Part shown: positions 18,641-28,667 of the stretch, piece by piece
How positions within the stretch are numbered: position 1 is the stretch's first letter
Layout: every line of letters begins with the position of its first letter
Assembly (NCBI GenBank): GCA_013044175.1
Contig: JABEUY010000009.1
Span: 1-64,000, forward strand
DNA: 64,000 nucleotides
DNA from: Bacilli bacterium
GTDB taxonomy: Bacteria; Bacillota; Bacilli; Alicyclobacillales; SLC66
Reading direction: 5' to 3'
The notes under the pieces: generated by a model
Database searches by the model: none
The model's input: the letters and a program-made list of their open reading frames with translations, nothing else
What the model was told of the DNA's origin: nothing
Position numbers and translations under genes: made by a program

Positions 18641-18672
18641 AAAAAAAAACGTTTGCGACCCATCGCAAACGT
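18641..18672 (-). terminator. Strong rho-independent terminator
   Basis: 10-bp perfect stem (18649-18658 with 18663-18672) and 4-nt loop, followed on the minus strand by eight or more T. It terminates the small gene at 18699-18989. Confidence 0.88.
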
Positions 18673-18698
18673 CTTCCTGTGCGCGAGAAAAATCGGGA

Positions 18699-18989
18699 TT
18701 ATTCGACACCGTCAGCAAAATTCTTTTTCGACTTTTCAAAACGATGTTCCCAATCTTCGATCGTTTTTTCAAGAATGTCCACCAATTCGGTGATGCTGCG
18801 ATCAATCACCGTGTGCACGGTGTGCATTTCTAACTCTTCTTTTTTCTTGAGAATTTCTTGTTGCAAGGTTGCCTCAAGATCACGCAATGCTCTGATACCA
18901 TGCTGTAAAAAATGATAAACTTCATGATGTGCGGCATCGCCGCCGATCGCTAGGATACGTCGTTCAAGGTCAGGAAGACGACTGGACAT
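18699..18989 (-). CDS. 96-aa coiled-coil protein, unknown
   Basis: Almost fully helical and highly charged protein with heptad patterns from about residue 30 to 90 (LRDLEATLQQEILKKKEELE, then ITELVDILEKTIEDWEHRF). No known domain recognised. ATG 18989 follows GGAGAG. It is a monocistronic unit with its own strong terminator, divergent from the SDR gene. Oligomerisation through the coiled coil is likely, the role is unknown. Confidence 0.7.
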   Translation of the reverse strand: MSSRLPDLERRILAIGGDAAHHEVYHFLQHGIRALRDLEATLQQEILKKKEELEMHTVHTVIDRSITELVDILEKTIEDWEHRFEKSKKNFADGVE

Positions 18990-19100
18990 CGCAATCTCTC
19001 CATTTCAAGGTAGTTTCTGCATTTCTTTCTCCTTGAAATAGTATATCAAGACTATGCAATCTAGTCCTTAATGAATTATGAGTAAAAAGGAGTGAGACGC

Positions 19101-20027
19101 ATGCAAGGCTTTCAAGTACAACCTATCCCCGATCAATCCGGAAAACGCGTGATCGTGACAGGTGCAACGAGTGGACTTGGCTTTGAAACGGCCAAAGCGC
19201 TCGCGCACCATGGTGCTCACGTCCTTATCGCAGTGCGCGATATCGCTAAAGGGGAACGCGCCGTAGAGCAGATTCGTGCGACTGCCCATCACGCCCAACT
19301 TGAGATCATTCATCTCGACTTATCCGATCTCGCTTCGGTCAAGGCATGCAGTCAGATCCTTCTTGGGCAAGATCGACCGATCGATGTGCTCATCAATAAC
19401 GCCGGTGTGATGGCTGTACCCACCCGACATACCACCAAAGATGGCTTTGAGTTGCAATTTGGTACGAATCATCTCGGCCATTTTGTTCTAACGGCAAACT
19501 TGTTGCCACTCTTGCGCCGCGCCAAAGCGCCTCGCGTCGTCTCGGTCAGTAGTATTGTTCACAAAAGTGGCAAGATCGATTTTGACGATCTGCCGTGCGA
19601 ACGCAACTACCGTCCCATGCGCGCTTATGGCCAGTCGAAACTTGCCGTCTTACTCTTTGCCAGGGAGTTACAAAGAAAAAGCGACCAATTCGGTTGGGGT
19701 CTCATGAGCATGGGTGCCCATCCTGGTTTCGCACGCACGGGACTACAGACGACGGGTCCGCAAATGGGCAAAGCCAAAAGCAAAGGCTTCGACCCGTATA
19801 CTGCCCTTTATTTTCTTTCGCAAGATGCTGCAAGTGGCGCATTACCTACCCTGTACGCTGCGACGAGTCCAGACGCTCGAAAAGGCGAATACTATGGTCC
19901 TCACGGTTTTTTCGAACTCAAAGGCCTGCCTAAAATCGCGAAACAATCCAAGCTCGCCAGTGATCCTGCGCTCTCCGCCAAGCTATGGGAAGTCTCAGAA
20001 CAACTCACCGGTGTCAAGTTTTCTTAA
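19101..20027 (+). CDS. SDR oxidoreductase, retinol-dehydrogenase-like
   Basis: 308-aa classical SDR of the larger RDH/WWOX-like branch. Cofactor motif [13 protein letters not shown] is near the N-terminus, NNAGVMAVP in the middle, the catalytic serine is in [11 protein letters not shown], and the catalytic Tyr/Lys are in YGQSK. NADP preference is suggested by the Arg in [10 protein letters not shown]. The physiological substrate is unknown. ATG 19101 has AAGGAG eight bases upstream; an in-frame GTG at 19092 overlaps that site and is less likely. Confidence 0.9.
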   Translation: MQGFQVQPIPDQSGKRVIVTGATSGLGFETAKALAHHGAHVLIAVRDIAKGERAVEQIRATAHHAQLEIIHLDLSDLASVKACSQILLGQDRPIDVLINNAGVMAVPTRHTTKDGFELQFGTNHLGHFVLTANLLPLLRRAKAPRVVSVSSIVHKSGKIDFDDLPCERNYRPMRAYGQSKLAVLLFARELQRKSDQFGWGLMSMGAHPGFARTGLQTTGPQMGKAKSKGFDPYTALYFLSQDAASGALPTLYAATSPDARKGEYYGPHGFFELKGLPKIAKQSKLASDPALSAKLWEVSEQLTGVKFS

Positions 20028-20047
20028 TCTTGACACCCTGTACACCA

Positions 20048-20914
20048 TCACTTTTGCGTCATTTCACGTAAATGATCCCATTGTTCATCCGTGACATGGC
20101 GCAAATCATTAAACTCGCCAGCTCCTTGTAACCATTCTCCACCATCGATCGTAATCACTTCTCCGTTGATAAATCCAGCAAAATCGGAAACGAGATAGGA
20201 AGCTAAGTTAGCCAGTTCCGTTGGATCACCCACCCGTTTCAAGGGAATACGATCTACCATATGATCGGCAAGTTCCGGTGTAGGTGCTAGACGTGACCAT
20301 GCGCCTTCTGTCGGAAAAGGTCCTGGTGCGATGGCGACGTGACGTATTCCATACGGAGCCCATTCGACAGCCAGTGAACGCGTCAACGCCAAGACACCCG
20401 CTTTGGCCATCGCCGAAGGAACGACATACGCTGAACCTGTCGATGCATAGGTCGTCACGATATTGAGCACCACACCGGATTGTTGATGCGCAATCCAACG
20501 CTTTCCGAGTTCAAGCGTCATATATGCCGTACCGTGCAAGACGATATTGAGCACCGAATCAATCGCTCTTGGCGATAAGCGCACGGTGGGACTGATAAAA
20601 TTACCTGCTGCGTTGTTGACGAGGATATCGATTTGCCCAAAGCGATGGATGATCCCATCGATGAGCGCCTCGATGGAAGCAGGATCGCGTACATCACAAG
20701 TCATCGCGAAGATGCGATCAGCGAACGTATGATCACCATCAGCCGTCGAAGCGCTCATTTCGCTGACCGCTTTTTCTAACACTGCCTCACGTCGACCACA
20801 AATGGCCACACGCGCGCCAAGTGACAAGAATCGTTGTGCCATCGTACGCCCGAGTCCCGTACCTCCGCCCGTGATCAGTACCACTTTGCCTGCCAGCAAA
20901 TCCGGTTGAAACAT
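20048..20914 (-). CDS. SDR oxidoreductase, 2,4-dienoyl-CoA reductase-like
   Basis: 288-aa SDR. ITGGGTGLG gives the cofactor loop. NNAAGNFISPTVRLSP, the SAMAKAGVLALTRSLAVEWA block (the usual Tyr is replaced, as is typical of dienoyl-CoA reductases), IAPGPFPTEGAWSRL and the final IDGGEWLQGAG are characteristic of the FadH-type SDRs that reduce 2,4-dienoyl-CoA in unsaturated fatty acid breakdown. ATG 20914 follows AGAGGGCGGGG by six bases; a TTG two codons earlier is possible. The 31-base gap to the aminopeptidase gene upstream suggests co-transcription. Confidence 0.85.
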   Translation of the reverse strand: MFQPDLLAGKVVLITGGGTGLGRTMAQRFLSLGARVAICGRREAVLEKAVSEMSASTADGDHTFADRIFAMTCDVRDPASIEALIDGIIHRFGQIDILVNNAAGNFISPTVRLSPRAIDSVLNIVLHGTAYMTLELGKRWIAHQQSGVVLNIVTTYASTGSAYVVPSAMAKAGVLALTRSLAVEWAPYGIRHVAIAPGPFPTEGAWSRLAPTPELADHMVDRIPLKRVGDPTELANLASYLVSDFAGFINGEVITIDGGEWLQGAGEFNDLRHVTDEQWDHLREMTQK

Positions 20915-20944
20915 CGTCAACCCCGCCCTCTCTTTACCGCTTGC

Positions 20945-22186
20945 CTACGCCAGAACAAATTTACCTTTTTGCAAAATCGGCACGACTTTCCCTTGTATCG
21001 TCGTTGCAGTGATATCCAGTTGATCCGATCCAATCATAAAGTCCACGTGCATCAAACTATCATTAAGGCCATGCGCCAGCCAATCTTTACGAGCTAGATC
21101 ACGCCCACCTTCAATTAACGGATACGCCTTACCGATCGCGAGATGGCATGAGGCGTTTTCATCAAATAACGTATTGTAAAAAAGCACACCGCGTTCTGCG
21201 ATCGGTGAATTGACGGGTACTAAAGCGATCTCACCAAGATAATGACTTCCTTCATCCGCTTCGATGATATGCGCGAGCGCATCGCGTCCTTTTTGCGCAT
21301 CATACTTCACGATGCGCCCATCGACAAATTCTAATTCGATTCCTTCGATCAAAGCACCAGCATGATTAAGGGGCATCGTGCTTGTCACCTTTCCGTTAAC
21401 CCCATGACGCAGCGGAACACTATACACCTCTTCCGTCGGCATGTTCGATACGTACTTAACGCCCTCTCGTGTCGAACCTCCCCCTGTGGCAAAAAAGTGC
21501 GTCTTGGGTAACTCGACAGTGAGATCGGTGCCAGGGCCTTCATAATGGAGCGTCTGAATGCGAAGTTCGTTCAGTTTGGTACAACGCGCACGCAAGGTTG
21601 TCAAGTGCTCTTGCCAAGCAGTCACCGGATCATCACCACTTGCGCGTGAACAAAAGAGGATATCTTCCCACAGCGCTTCAACTTGACGATCTTCAGGCAG
21701 TTCTGGATGAACTGTTGCCGCCCATGATGCTGTCGGTGCTGACACGAGCGACCAACTGTAATCGCCATTAGTCCGTTTAAAATTAAAAGCTTCATACGCT
21801 TCATTCCAGACGCGATCCACCGTGCCGATACGCGTCGCATCGAGACCTGCAAACAACGCAGGATCTCCTGCCGGTATCCGTAAAAAAGCTGCGCCTTCTT
21901 GGGCTAACTGCTCGACATAGGCCGCCTCAGCACGAAACTTCGCTTCTAACAATGAGAGCGATCCCTTTTGCACCGTTTGACGAAGCCATCCTTCATCACC
22001 ATAGTTAACATGGACAAAGCTCGCTCCCGCTTCGTACGCTTCCTCGACAAGCAGTCTTGCAAAGGCTACATGCTCAGGTAAGACAGGATCGTGCCAATAG
22101 CCGATCACCAGCGGTTGCCCAGGTTGCAGATTAACACCGACACGAATCGCTAGTCGCGCATAATTTCGTAACCGATCTTGATGCAT
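20945..22186 (-). CDS. M29-family aminopeptidase (AmpS/AmpT-like)
   Basis: 413-aa cytosolic metallo-aminopeptidase of family M29, the thermophilic aminopeptidases that use two metal ions. Likely metal ligands are in NMPTEEVYSVP (the Glu pair), IEGIELEFVDG, the H/Y of GSHYLGEIALVP, and the terminal MHVDFMIGS. Length matches the family. ATG 22186 was chosen because GGGAGTG lies six bases upstream; an ATG five codons earlier lacks a good site. It probably supplies amino acids from peptides. Confidence 0.92.
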   Translation of the reverse strand: MHQDRLRNYARLAIRVGVNLQPGQPLVIGYWHDPVLPEHVAFARLLVEEAYEAGASFVHVNYGDEGWLRQTVQKGSLSLLEAKFRAEAAYVEQLAQEGAAFLRIPAGDPALFAGLDATRIGTVDRVWNEAYEAFNFKRTNGDYSWSLVSAPTASWAATVHPELPEDRQVEALWEDILFCSRASGDDPVTAWQEHLTTLRARCTKLNELRIQTLHYEGPGTDLTVELPKTHFFATGGGSTREGVKYVSNMPTEEVYSVPLRHGVNGKVTSTMPLNHAGALIEGIELEFVDGRIVKYDAQKGRDALAHIIEADEGSHYLGEIALVPVNSPIAERGVLFYNTLFDENASCHLAIGKAYPLIEGGRDLARKDWLAHGLNDSLMHVDFMIGSDQLDITATTIQGKVVPILQKGKFVLA

Positions 22187-22280
22187 ATGCTTCACTCCCA
22201 TTCACCATGTTTTCGTCAACTTTCCACATCGAATAGCATAACAGGAAAAAACCCTGAAAGCGATATCATCCCACGGAAGC

Positions 22281-22322
22281 AAAAACGCCGTCGTCACTGT
22301 CCTCATGACAGCCACGACGGCG
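22281..22322 (-). terminator. Rho-independent terminator of the membrane chemoreceptor gene
   Basis: A 9-bp outer stem (22286-22294 with 22314-22322) plus an inner CTGTC/GACAG stem is followed on the minus strand by TTTTT. Confidence 0.85.
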
Positions 22323-22357
22323 CAACATGCTTAGATCCTCATGAAAATGGATCGGGT

Positions 22358-24199
22358 TCACGCTTCACTCGGTTCCTCTTGATGTGGTTCAGCTACTTGT
22401 TCATCCATCGCTTGCTGAACAATTTTCTCATTTATCGTAGGAGTATCTACTTCCAACTTTGTCGTTCGGATCTGTGCTGACTGTTCCGTAAGGTCGGAGG
22501 CTAATTCAGCAAGATGAGAACTTGATGCCGCGATTTCTTGCATCGCTAACGTCTGTTGATCAGCCGTCGTCGAAACCGATTGAATTTCTTGTGCCACCAT
22601 ATCAGAAAGATTAACCATCTCTTGCACAGCCGCTTGGACTTGCGAGGCTCTTTCTTCCATATGCGACGATGAGCGCGCCACCGCATGAATCTGTTCGATC
22701 ACCGTATCGACATGCTTGTTAATCGCATCAAATACACTACGTACTTGCGACATCGCTTGCGTTCCCAAATTGACTTGTCGCTTCTCTTCATCAGCACCTT
22801 GCACAGAGATCTCTGCTTCATGTTGCATTTCAACAACCAGTTTGGCGATTTTCTGCGCTGCCCCATGCGAATTTTCCGCAAGTAACCGCACCTCATCCGC
22901 AACGACCGCAAAGCCTCTTCCTTGCTCACCGGCGCGCGCTGCTTCAATCGCCGCATTTAAGGCAAGCAGATTCGTCTGTTCCGCAATTTCATTGATTAAC
23001 GAGATAATCGTACCGATTTCCGCAGCTCGCGTGTTCAGGCTCGAAATACGCGTAAACGTGTTATCCACATTTTTTTGAATCGCAGCGATTTGCGTAATCG
23101 CGTCAAGAACTGCTTTATCACCATGGGCACTTTGCGCCATTAATTCGTTCGCATACTGATTCGTTTCTTGCGTCGTCTGGTCAACATCACGAATCGTTTT
23201 CACCAACTGTTGAAGCGTTTGATCCATTTCATTCGCGCTTAAATTTTGTTTCGTCGAGATATCTGCAACCAGAGAAGCTGCACCGGCAAGATGAGAAGAA
23301 GAAGCTGCTACCTCTTGCGTAGTCGCTGTCAACTGTTCTGACGTAGCACCAAGTTCACTTGACGTCGATTGCAATCGTGTAATCAACGCCGAAACGGTAT
23401 GACGAAGTGAATCAAAGGCATCGGCCAACACTTGCGTTTCTCGTTGTTTTGCCGCGATTTTTTTACGACTTGAGAAATCACCCTGCACCATTAACTTTGC
23501 CTGTTCGACGAGTAAAGAGAGTGTTCCCCCGATTTGTCGGGATAAGATCAACCCGATCAAAACCGCCAACACAATCATCACGATGATCGCAATGATCTGC
23601 ACAGAATTCATCACCGCGATGTTGCCTTGTAAGCTGCTTTTATCCTGGTTCACCATCTTTTGCATCTGATTCACCATCAAGTTTAACGGATCGGTGACTT
23701 GCGCGACCGTCACTTGATCAAACGGCGTTTGCGCTGTAGTCATGATCAGCTTTAAGGTTACAGATGGCGCACTATCTTCCATCGTACTGATCCCAATCGC
23801 GATATTGGCGAGATACTCTGTCCAACGCGTTTGAAAATCGCTAATATCTTGGACATATTGGTTCGCATTCCGTAGACCAGACTGCTTGATTTCCTTTTGT
23901 AAAGCCGGAATCGCATTATTCACCAAAGCCACATCTTTACCGTACGCTAACAGGTCATTTTGCTGCTGTGTTGCTGTCAATCCATGCGAAAGCATGTAAC
24001 GTCCGGCATCACTGTCTGTCATTCTCGTGTCAAAAGCTAATGTCTGCGCTTCATTTTGAATCTTCGTATACACCGTAATGATTTGTGACGCTTGCCCCAT
24101 ATTGGCGCGTGATAAAAATGCGATATACGTCATGGTGATCGCGACGATCACGATTAAAATCAGAAAGCCTATATAAATTTGACCCCGTATGGTTTTCAA
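22358..24199 (-). CDS. Transmembrane methyl-accepting chemotaxis protein
   Basis: 613-aa chemoreceptor. The first membrane helix is about residues 9-29, an extracellular four-helix-bundle-type sensor spans about 30-200, the second helix about 201-222 ([18 protein letters not shown]), and a HAMP domain about 223-280. The long signalling coiled coil has the invariant tip [20 protein letters not shown] followed by [15 protein letters not shown]. It signals to CheA. The C-terminal tail is acidic. The start is TTG 24199, with AAGGAGGGATAGC directly upstream. The ligand is unknown; the adjacent sugar locus and the cre-like site suggest carbohydrate taxis, which is inference. Confidence 0.92.
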   Translation of the reverse strand: MKTIRGQIYIGFLILIVIVAITMTYIAFLSRANMGQASQIITVYTKIQNEAQTLAFDTRMTDSDAGRYMLSHGLTATQQQNDLLAYGKDVALVNNAIPALQKEIKQSGLRNANQYVQDISDFQTRWTEYLANIAIGISTMEDSAPSVTLKLIMTTAQTPFDQVTVAQVTDPLNLMVNQMQKMVNQDKSSLQGNIAVMNSVQIIAIIVMIVLAVLIGLILSRQIGGTLSLLVEQAKLMVQGDFSSRKKIAAKQRETQVLADAFDSLRHTVSALITRLQSTSSELGATSEQLTATTQEVAASSSHLAGAASLVADISTKQNLSANEMDQTLQQLVKTIRDVDQTTQETNQYANELMAQSAHGDKAVLDAITQIAAIQKNVDNTFTRISSLNTRAAEIGTIISLINEIAEQTNLLALNAAIEAARAGEQGRGFAVVADEVRLLAENSHGAAQKIAKLVVEMQHEAEISVQGADEEKRQVNLGTQAMSQVRSVFDAINKHVDTVIEQIHAVARSSSHMEERASQVQAAVQEMVNLSDMVAQEIQSVSTTADQQTLAMQEIAASSSHLAELASDLTEQSAQIRTTKLEVDTPTINEKIVQQAMDEQVAEPHQEEPSEA

Positions 24200-24387
24200 A
24201 GCTATCCCTCCTTACGAATAAAAACAGCAAGCAATTCGAATTTTTCCTCCTTTGTCATGGTATTGGGGATGGACTGCCGTGCTGATCATCTCCTCTAAAA
24301 GTCGATTTAATTTCAAAATTAAGTTAATTTATACTAAAAACTAAGTTGGAAACGGTTAAATGCCATAAAATATAACACTTTTAAAGA

Positions 24388-24401
24388 TGAAAACGTTTGC
24401 A
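24388..24401. promoter_or_regulatory. cre-like (CcpA operator) site
   Basis: TGAAAACGTTTGCA fits the Firmicute catabolite-responsive element consensus (TGNAANCGNTNNCA) at every fixed position. It lies about 190 bases upstream of the chemoreceptor start, which points to carbon catabolite control of that gene. It has not been tested against chance occurrence genome-wide. Confidence 0.5.
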
Positions 24402-24520
24402 CGATATTTTATCTAAAAAATTTTTATATTGTCTTTCTCTTTCTTTATCAATTTAAAACATTATTGCGCGAAATACAAGCATTCCTTCGAAAATGATTTA
24501 TTATTTTCGATTTTCATAAC

Positions 24521-24557
24521 AAAAAGACGCGATTATTATACGCTCGCGTCTACTTTT
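24521..24557. terminator. Terminator of the sugar ABC transporter operon (possibly bidirectional)
   Basis: An 8-bp stem AGACGCGA/TCGCGTCT (24525-24532, 24544-24551) has a T5 run on the minus strand and ACTTTTT on the plus strand. It lies 48 bases after the last permease stop. Confidence 0.75.
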
Positions 24558-24604
24558 TGCAATCTAATTGTAACTTAAAGTGCAGATTTGAGATAGAAAG
24601 TAAC

Positions 24605-25483
24605 TTAACCGTTAATACCTTCGCCACGCGAAATACCCCGAATGATGTATTTTTGCAGTAAAAAGAAAAGCACGATAACCGGTAACGTAGTAAAGATCGA
24701 TGCGGCTGAAAGTCTTCTCCAATCCACCGAATTATTATTCAAAAAGCGCGCTAACGCAACTTCAACCGGTTGTACGCCATGACTTTGCGTCACCATCAAG
24801 GGCCACATCAACGAATTCCAAGAGCCGATAAAGATAAAGAGGGCAATCGTAAAAAGAACTGGGCGACACAAAGGAATTGCGATCGACCATAAAAAACGCA
24901 AATGCCCTGCTCCTTCAAGATGAGCGGCTTCCCAATACTCCTTTGGCAAGGTCAGAAAAAATTGACGTAAAAGAAAAACGCCAAAAACCGAAGCACCATA
25001 GGGAAGAATTTGCGCAGCATACGTGTCCAGTAAATGTAACCATGACAAAATCACAAAATTCGGAATCAACTGAGCTTCACTCGGAATCATCATCACCAGC
25101 AAGATGAGGAAAAAGACGATTTCTCGCCCACGAAATTCGATAAAACTCAGCGCATACGCCGCCAGCACAGAAGTGGCTAAAGCCACTATAATCGTCGTCA
25201 GCGCGATCAAAACCGTATTACCCAAATACATCAACCATCGAAACATAGCCCAAGCTCGCGCATAGACATTCCATTGCCAATCAAAGGTTAGATGCGGTGG
25301 AAATTGAAATACATCCTTTGTCGTATCAAGCGACGTCACGAGTGTGATATAGATCGGGGCAAGAAAAAGCAGCGCCACAGCTAACGCTGCGATGCCACGA
25401 GGCAGGGTACGAGCCGTTTTAGCAAGCCGACGACCGATCAACTTAGGTTGACCATCTCTTTTTTCTTCGATTATTTTCGCCAT
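24605..25483 (-). CDS. Carbohydrate ABC transporter permease (MalG/MsmG-type)
   Basis: 292-aa inner-membrane permease with six helices and the conserved EAA loop (YWEAAHLEGAGHLRFLWSIA, then IPLCRP) that docks to the ATPase. It is the second permease of a CUT1-type sugar importer. The start ATG 25483 has GAGGTG seven bases upstream. It is third in the operon after the binding protein and first permease, and is followed by a terminator. No ATP-binding gene is present; as in msm systems of Bacilli, a shared MsmX-like ATPase is expected elsewhere. Confidence 0.93.
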   Translation of the reverse strand: MAKIIEEKRDGQPKLIGRRLAKTARTLPRGIAALAVALLFLAPIYITLVTSLDTTKDVFQFPPHLTFDWQWNVYARAWAMFRWLMYLGNTVLIALTTIIVALATSVLAAYALSFIEFRGREIVFFLILLVMMIPSEAQLIPNFVILSWLHLLDTYAAQILPYGASVFGVFLLRQFFLTLPKEYWEAAHLEGAGHLRFLWSIAIPLCRPVLFTIALFIFIGSWNSLMWPLMVTQSHGVQPVEVALARFLNNNSVDWRRLSAASIFTTLPVIVLFFLLQKYIIRGISRGEGING

Positions 25484-25500
25484 CGTACACCTCGTCAGCC

Positions 25501-26442
25501 TTACTGATAAAAAACGATTCGCTTGCCGATATACCGTTGAATGACCGTCAAGAGAATAATGATCAAAACCAAAATAACCGCCATCGCAGAAGCGTAAGAG
25601 AAATGATTGTAGACAAACGCTGTTTCATAGATCAGAAATAACGTCGTTGTCGTCGCATACTCAGGACCACCATTGCCTCCTGTTAGCGCAAAAATTTGCG
25701 AAAAACTTTGCAAAGTGCCTATCGTTGTGACGATCGTTATGAAAAAAAGTGTCGGTGAAATGAGCGGTAACGTAATTCGCCAAAAACGTTGCCAGGCATT
25801 AGCGCCATCAACGGCTGCTGCTTCTAAGACTGTTTTTTGCATACTGGCAATGGCCGACATGACGATAATGACATCAAAGCCCACACCATGCCATAAAGAA
25901 TAGATCGCAATCGCTGGCATCGCCATGCTTGGAGATTGTAACCATTGTGAAGTGGGTAAGCCAAGCGCATGCAATATACCGTTGGCGATTCCATACGTCG
26001 GATCAAAAATCCACAGCCAGCCTATCGCCGTTCCGACAACTGGCGTCACGTAAGGCAATAGGATGAACGTCCGAATAAAACTGTAGTACTTTGTTGTTTT
26101 ATTGATTAATAGCGCGATCAAGACAGAAAGAATAAGAATGCTCGGCACCATCATGATCGCAAAGTAGAAGGTATTGACTAACGATTGTTGAAAAATCGAA
26201 AACTGCAATGCGTCGGTAAAATTACTGATACCCGCCCACGTGGTATTTACGCCAGCCAGATGATAGTGCCAAAAAGCGAGACCAAGCGCCATCGCCGATG
26301 GCACATAGACAAAGACTGCCAGAAAGGCAATCGTCGGTAAAAGAAATAAGGCAGCGGTAATGCCATTTTTCCAACGACGATTGCGCTTTAGGCGAGTGTA
26401 GTACACCGTTTCTGAATTTGTTGCCACACTTAACGTACTCAT
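25501..26442 (-). CDS. Carbohydrate ABC transporter permease (MalF/MsmF-type)
   Basis: 313-aa permease with six hydrophobic helices and the EAA-loop sequence LEAAAVDGANAWQRFWRITL, then PLISP. It forms the channel with the permease at 24605. Its ATG overlaps the region of the binding-protein stop (one base between stop and start), indicating translational coupling. Confidence 0.93.
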   Translation of the reverse strand: MSTLSVATNSETVYYTRLKRNRRWKNGITAALFLLPTIAFLAVFVYVPSAMALGLAFWHYHLAGVNTTWAGISNFTDALQFSIFQQSLVNTFYFAIMMVPSILILSVLIALLINKTTKYYSFIRTFILLPYVTPVVGTAIGWLWIFDPTYGIANGILHALGLPTSQWLQSPSMAMPAIAIYSLWHGVGFDVIIVMSAIASMQKTVLEAAAVDGANAWQRFWRITLPLISPTLFFITIVTTIGTLQSFSQIFALTGGNGGPEYATTTTLFLIYETAFVYNHFSYASAMAVILVLIIILLTVIQRYIGKRIVFYQ

Positions 26443-26443
26443 C

Positions 26444-27733
26444 TTACAACCGCTGTTGTCCAGACATGAATTGATTGCCCGTCTTTGTCATATTCTGCAA
26501 CGCAGTCGTAATCGATTCCTGCCCGAGCAACCCTTTCATAAAGTCGCTCATCATCGCCGATTTCGCCGCATCAAAATTAGGATCGGTCGGTTTAAGTACC
26601 CACAGTTTGGGATTGGAAAAGGATGCAGCATACGCGGTATTTTTCTGATAGAAAGATTTCATCATCGCCTGACCTTGAGGACCAAGTGGCAGGTAGTTGG
26701 TGTGTTCATTCCAATATGTATTGGTTTGTGGTCCCGACATCCACTTAACAAATGTCCATGAGGCTTGTTTTTGTGCTTGCGTTCCTGTATTAAACATCGT
26801 TAAGGAAGCACCGTTAATATAGTTATACGCTTTTCCTGTCGGTCCCATCGGCGCAGCTTGAGCTAACATCGGGAACTTGCCCCCAACGGATCCTAAATCA
26901 TACGTATACCCTGCAGAAGCATCGATTAAAATGCCAACATGACCTGTTCCAAAGTCCAATTGATAATTATACCCTTGCGTCGGTACCATAATCTTCTTGG
27001 CGACCATTTGTCGAAGCATCGTCAATGCTGCAACTGCACCTTTATTATTCAAATTGAATTGTGTGCGTGCTGCATTGGTCCACACCGTTCCACCAAAGTC
27101 CATGGCCATCACAAAAAATTGACGAACAGAGGGCGTCCATTCAATCCCGTGATAACTCGAACCGAGATTCGTGATCTTCGTCGCATCCGTAACCACTTGC
27201 GCCCATGTTGTCGGCGCTTGACTAATATGCGCTTTTTTCATCAAATCTTCGTTATAATAGAGAACAACGGTCGATTTCTTTTCCAGTGGCATCAGATATT
27301 GTTGCCCGTTGGCACTTTGCATATCTTGCCAAATAACCGGAAAATAATCTTGTTGAATCTCTGCCGATGTCAATCCATTTTTCGCTTGAATATAGGGTTT
27401 GAGATTGAGTACAGCACCAGCATCGATAAACTTTTGTGCTGCATTGGTGGCGATCATCGCAACATTAGGCGCTTTGTGCGCAAGAAAAGCAGCAATCCCT
27501 TTCGCCGTTGCATGTTGCCCGATAAAGGTGACGTGAATATTCGGATGCGATTGATTAAAGGCGGCCGTTTCTGCGATCAACGCTTGATGAAGGGTGCCGG
27601 AATCATGGCCTGCCCAAAATACAAGGTCAGTCACTGGCTTCGTGGCTGCTGACGCACTCGTCATCGCGGATGAAAAAATCGAAGCTGCTGTGAACAAAAT
27701 CAATGGCAATACGGTAAGTTTTCGCGTGTTCAA
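26444..27733 (-). CDS. Sugar ABC transporter substrate-binding protein
   Basis: 429-aa extracytoplasmic binding protein of the type that feeds CUT1 importers. The N-terminal signal has a basic start, a hydrophobic core (LTVLPLILFTAASIF) and a cleavage site near SASAA; no lipobox Cys is visible, which is unusual for a Firmicute binding protein. The ligand-binding core includes FNQSHPNIHVTFIG and MSGPQTNTYW. TTG 27733 was chosen because GGAGGG lies seven bases upstream; the ATG at 27748 sits before that site and lacks one. First gene of the three-gene operon. Confidence 0.9.
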   Translation of the reverse strand: MNTRKLTVLPLILFTAASIFSSAMTSASAATKPVTDLVFWAGHDSGTLHQALIAETAAFNQSHPNIHVTFIGQHATAKGIAAFLAHKAPNVAMIATNAAQKFIDAGAVLNLKPYIQAKNGLTSAEIQQDYFPVIWQDMQSANGQQYLMPLEKKSTVVLYYNEDLMKKAHISQAPTTWAQVVTDATKITNLGSSYHGIEWTPSVRQFFVMAMDFGGTVWTNAARTQFNLNNKGAVAALTMLRQMVAKKIMVPTQGYNYQLDFGTGHVGILIDASAGYTYDLGSVGGKFPMLAQAAPMGPTGKAYNYINGASLTMFNTGTQAQKQASWTFVKWMSGPQTNTYWNEHTNYLPLGPQGQAMMKSFYQKNTAYAASFSNPKLWVLKPTDPNFDAAKSAMMSDFMKGLLGQESITTALQNMTKTGNQFMSGQQRL

Positions 27734-27866
27734 TCGGATACCCTCCATTTTCTCTACGCTTTAAAGACACGTTCACTATACCGTTTAATTGAATTCTTAT
27801 TATTTTAAAAACGTAATGATTGGATTAATGCTGCGTAAATGAAAATCTTGTCTGAGGTGATCATCG

Positions 27867-28667
27867 ATGCGCTTGACGAACGTTCCAATCGGAGCCACTT
27901 GCTCCTCAAGTCAAGAAGCCTTTTGGGAAAATCGCAAAGAACATCGTCATCGCCATCAAGCGCTTGAGATTGCCATCTTGCTCGACGGCCACGGTATGTT
28001 TTCTGCAGGCGGTCAGATGTTCGCTGTACGTGAAGGGGCGGTTTGCTTTATCGCACCGCAAACAGAGCATGCCTTTTCCGTTCTTTCGGCAGAGATGGTG
28101 TTTGCAACGATCCATACCAATGCGCTGCCTGCTGGGATCGATTCTCTTCCTCACTTCTTTCGGGCAGCCAACGCGTTCGCGCTTGCTCATATGCCTGCTT
28201 CTCGCTTAGCAGCGTTCGACTCGCTTTATCAGACGTGTCGCGCTTTATTGCCCCAAGATCCGCTCGCTTGTGAAGAATCACCATTGTGGGCTTCGAGTTT
28301 GCATCTTTTTACTGCCTTTTTGGGTCAAAATACAATAGAAGCGAGCGGAGGCTTTCATGAAAAGCTTCCACTCGCTCATCCTACTTTCACCGCTATGGAT
28401 CCAACACGTACCATCGCCGAAATCGCTGACCAAGCCGGTCTTTCAGAAGGTCATTATCGTCGTCTCATCAAACAAAACTATGGTATAGCTCCCAAAGAAC
28501 TATTAGCCAAAAAACGCCTTTCGCTCGCCAAAACAAGGCTTTGCGAAAACTATACGATCTCCGAAGTGGCTGAGATGACCGGATTTACTTCACTTTCGGC
28601 ATTTAGCCGCTGGTTCCATCAGCAAACCGGCATGGCGCCAAGTGCTTGGCGTGAAAACAATACTTAA
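27867..28667 (+). CDS. AraC-family transcriptional regulator
   Basis: 266-aa regulator. The N-terminal cupin-type sugar-binding domain (about 25-110, with HRHQALEIAILLDGHGMF) is followed by two helix-turn-helix units at about 175-262 (IAEIADQAGLSEGHYRRLIK, then ISEVAEMTGFTSLSAFSRWF). It is transcribed divergently from the sugar ABC operon with a 133-base intergenic region, the usual setting for local control of uptake genes. The ATG has GAGGTGATC upstream. Its stop overlaps the convergent glycosidase stop by 4 bases. Confidence 0.92.
   Translation: MRLTNVPIGATCSSSQEAFWENRKEHRHRHQALEIAILLDGHGMFSAGGQMFAVREGAVCFIAPQTEHAFSVLSAEMVFATIHTNALPAGIDSLPHFFRAANAFALAHMPASRLAAFDSLYQTCRALLPQDPLACEESPLWASSLHLFTAFLGQNTIEASGGFHEKLPLAHPTFTAMDPTRTIAEIADQAGLSEGHYRRLIKQNYGIAPKELLAKKRLSLAKTRLCENYTISEVAEMTGFTSLSAFSRWFHQQTGMAPSAWRENNT

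Larger units (their letters stand above)
24200..24604. other. AT-rich upstream region of the chemoreceptor gene
   Basis: 400 bases without a gene. It contains the chemoreceptor leader (two ribosome-site-like AAAGGAGG and AAGGAGGG sequences near 24208-24250), a cre-like site and, at the far end, the terminator of the sugar transport operon. Confidence 0.5.

Noticed and set aside
20010-20037. Perfect 9-bp inverted repeat at the end of the SDR gene as a terminator
   Set aside because: The stem is exact, but neither strand has a following T-run and it overlaps coding sequence; it is left as an uninterpreted hairpin.
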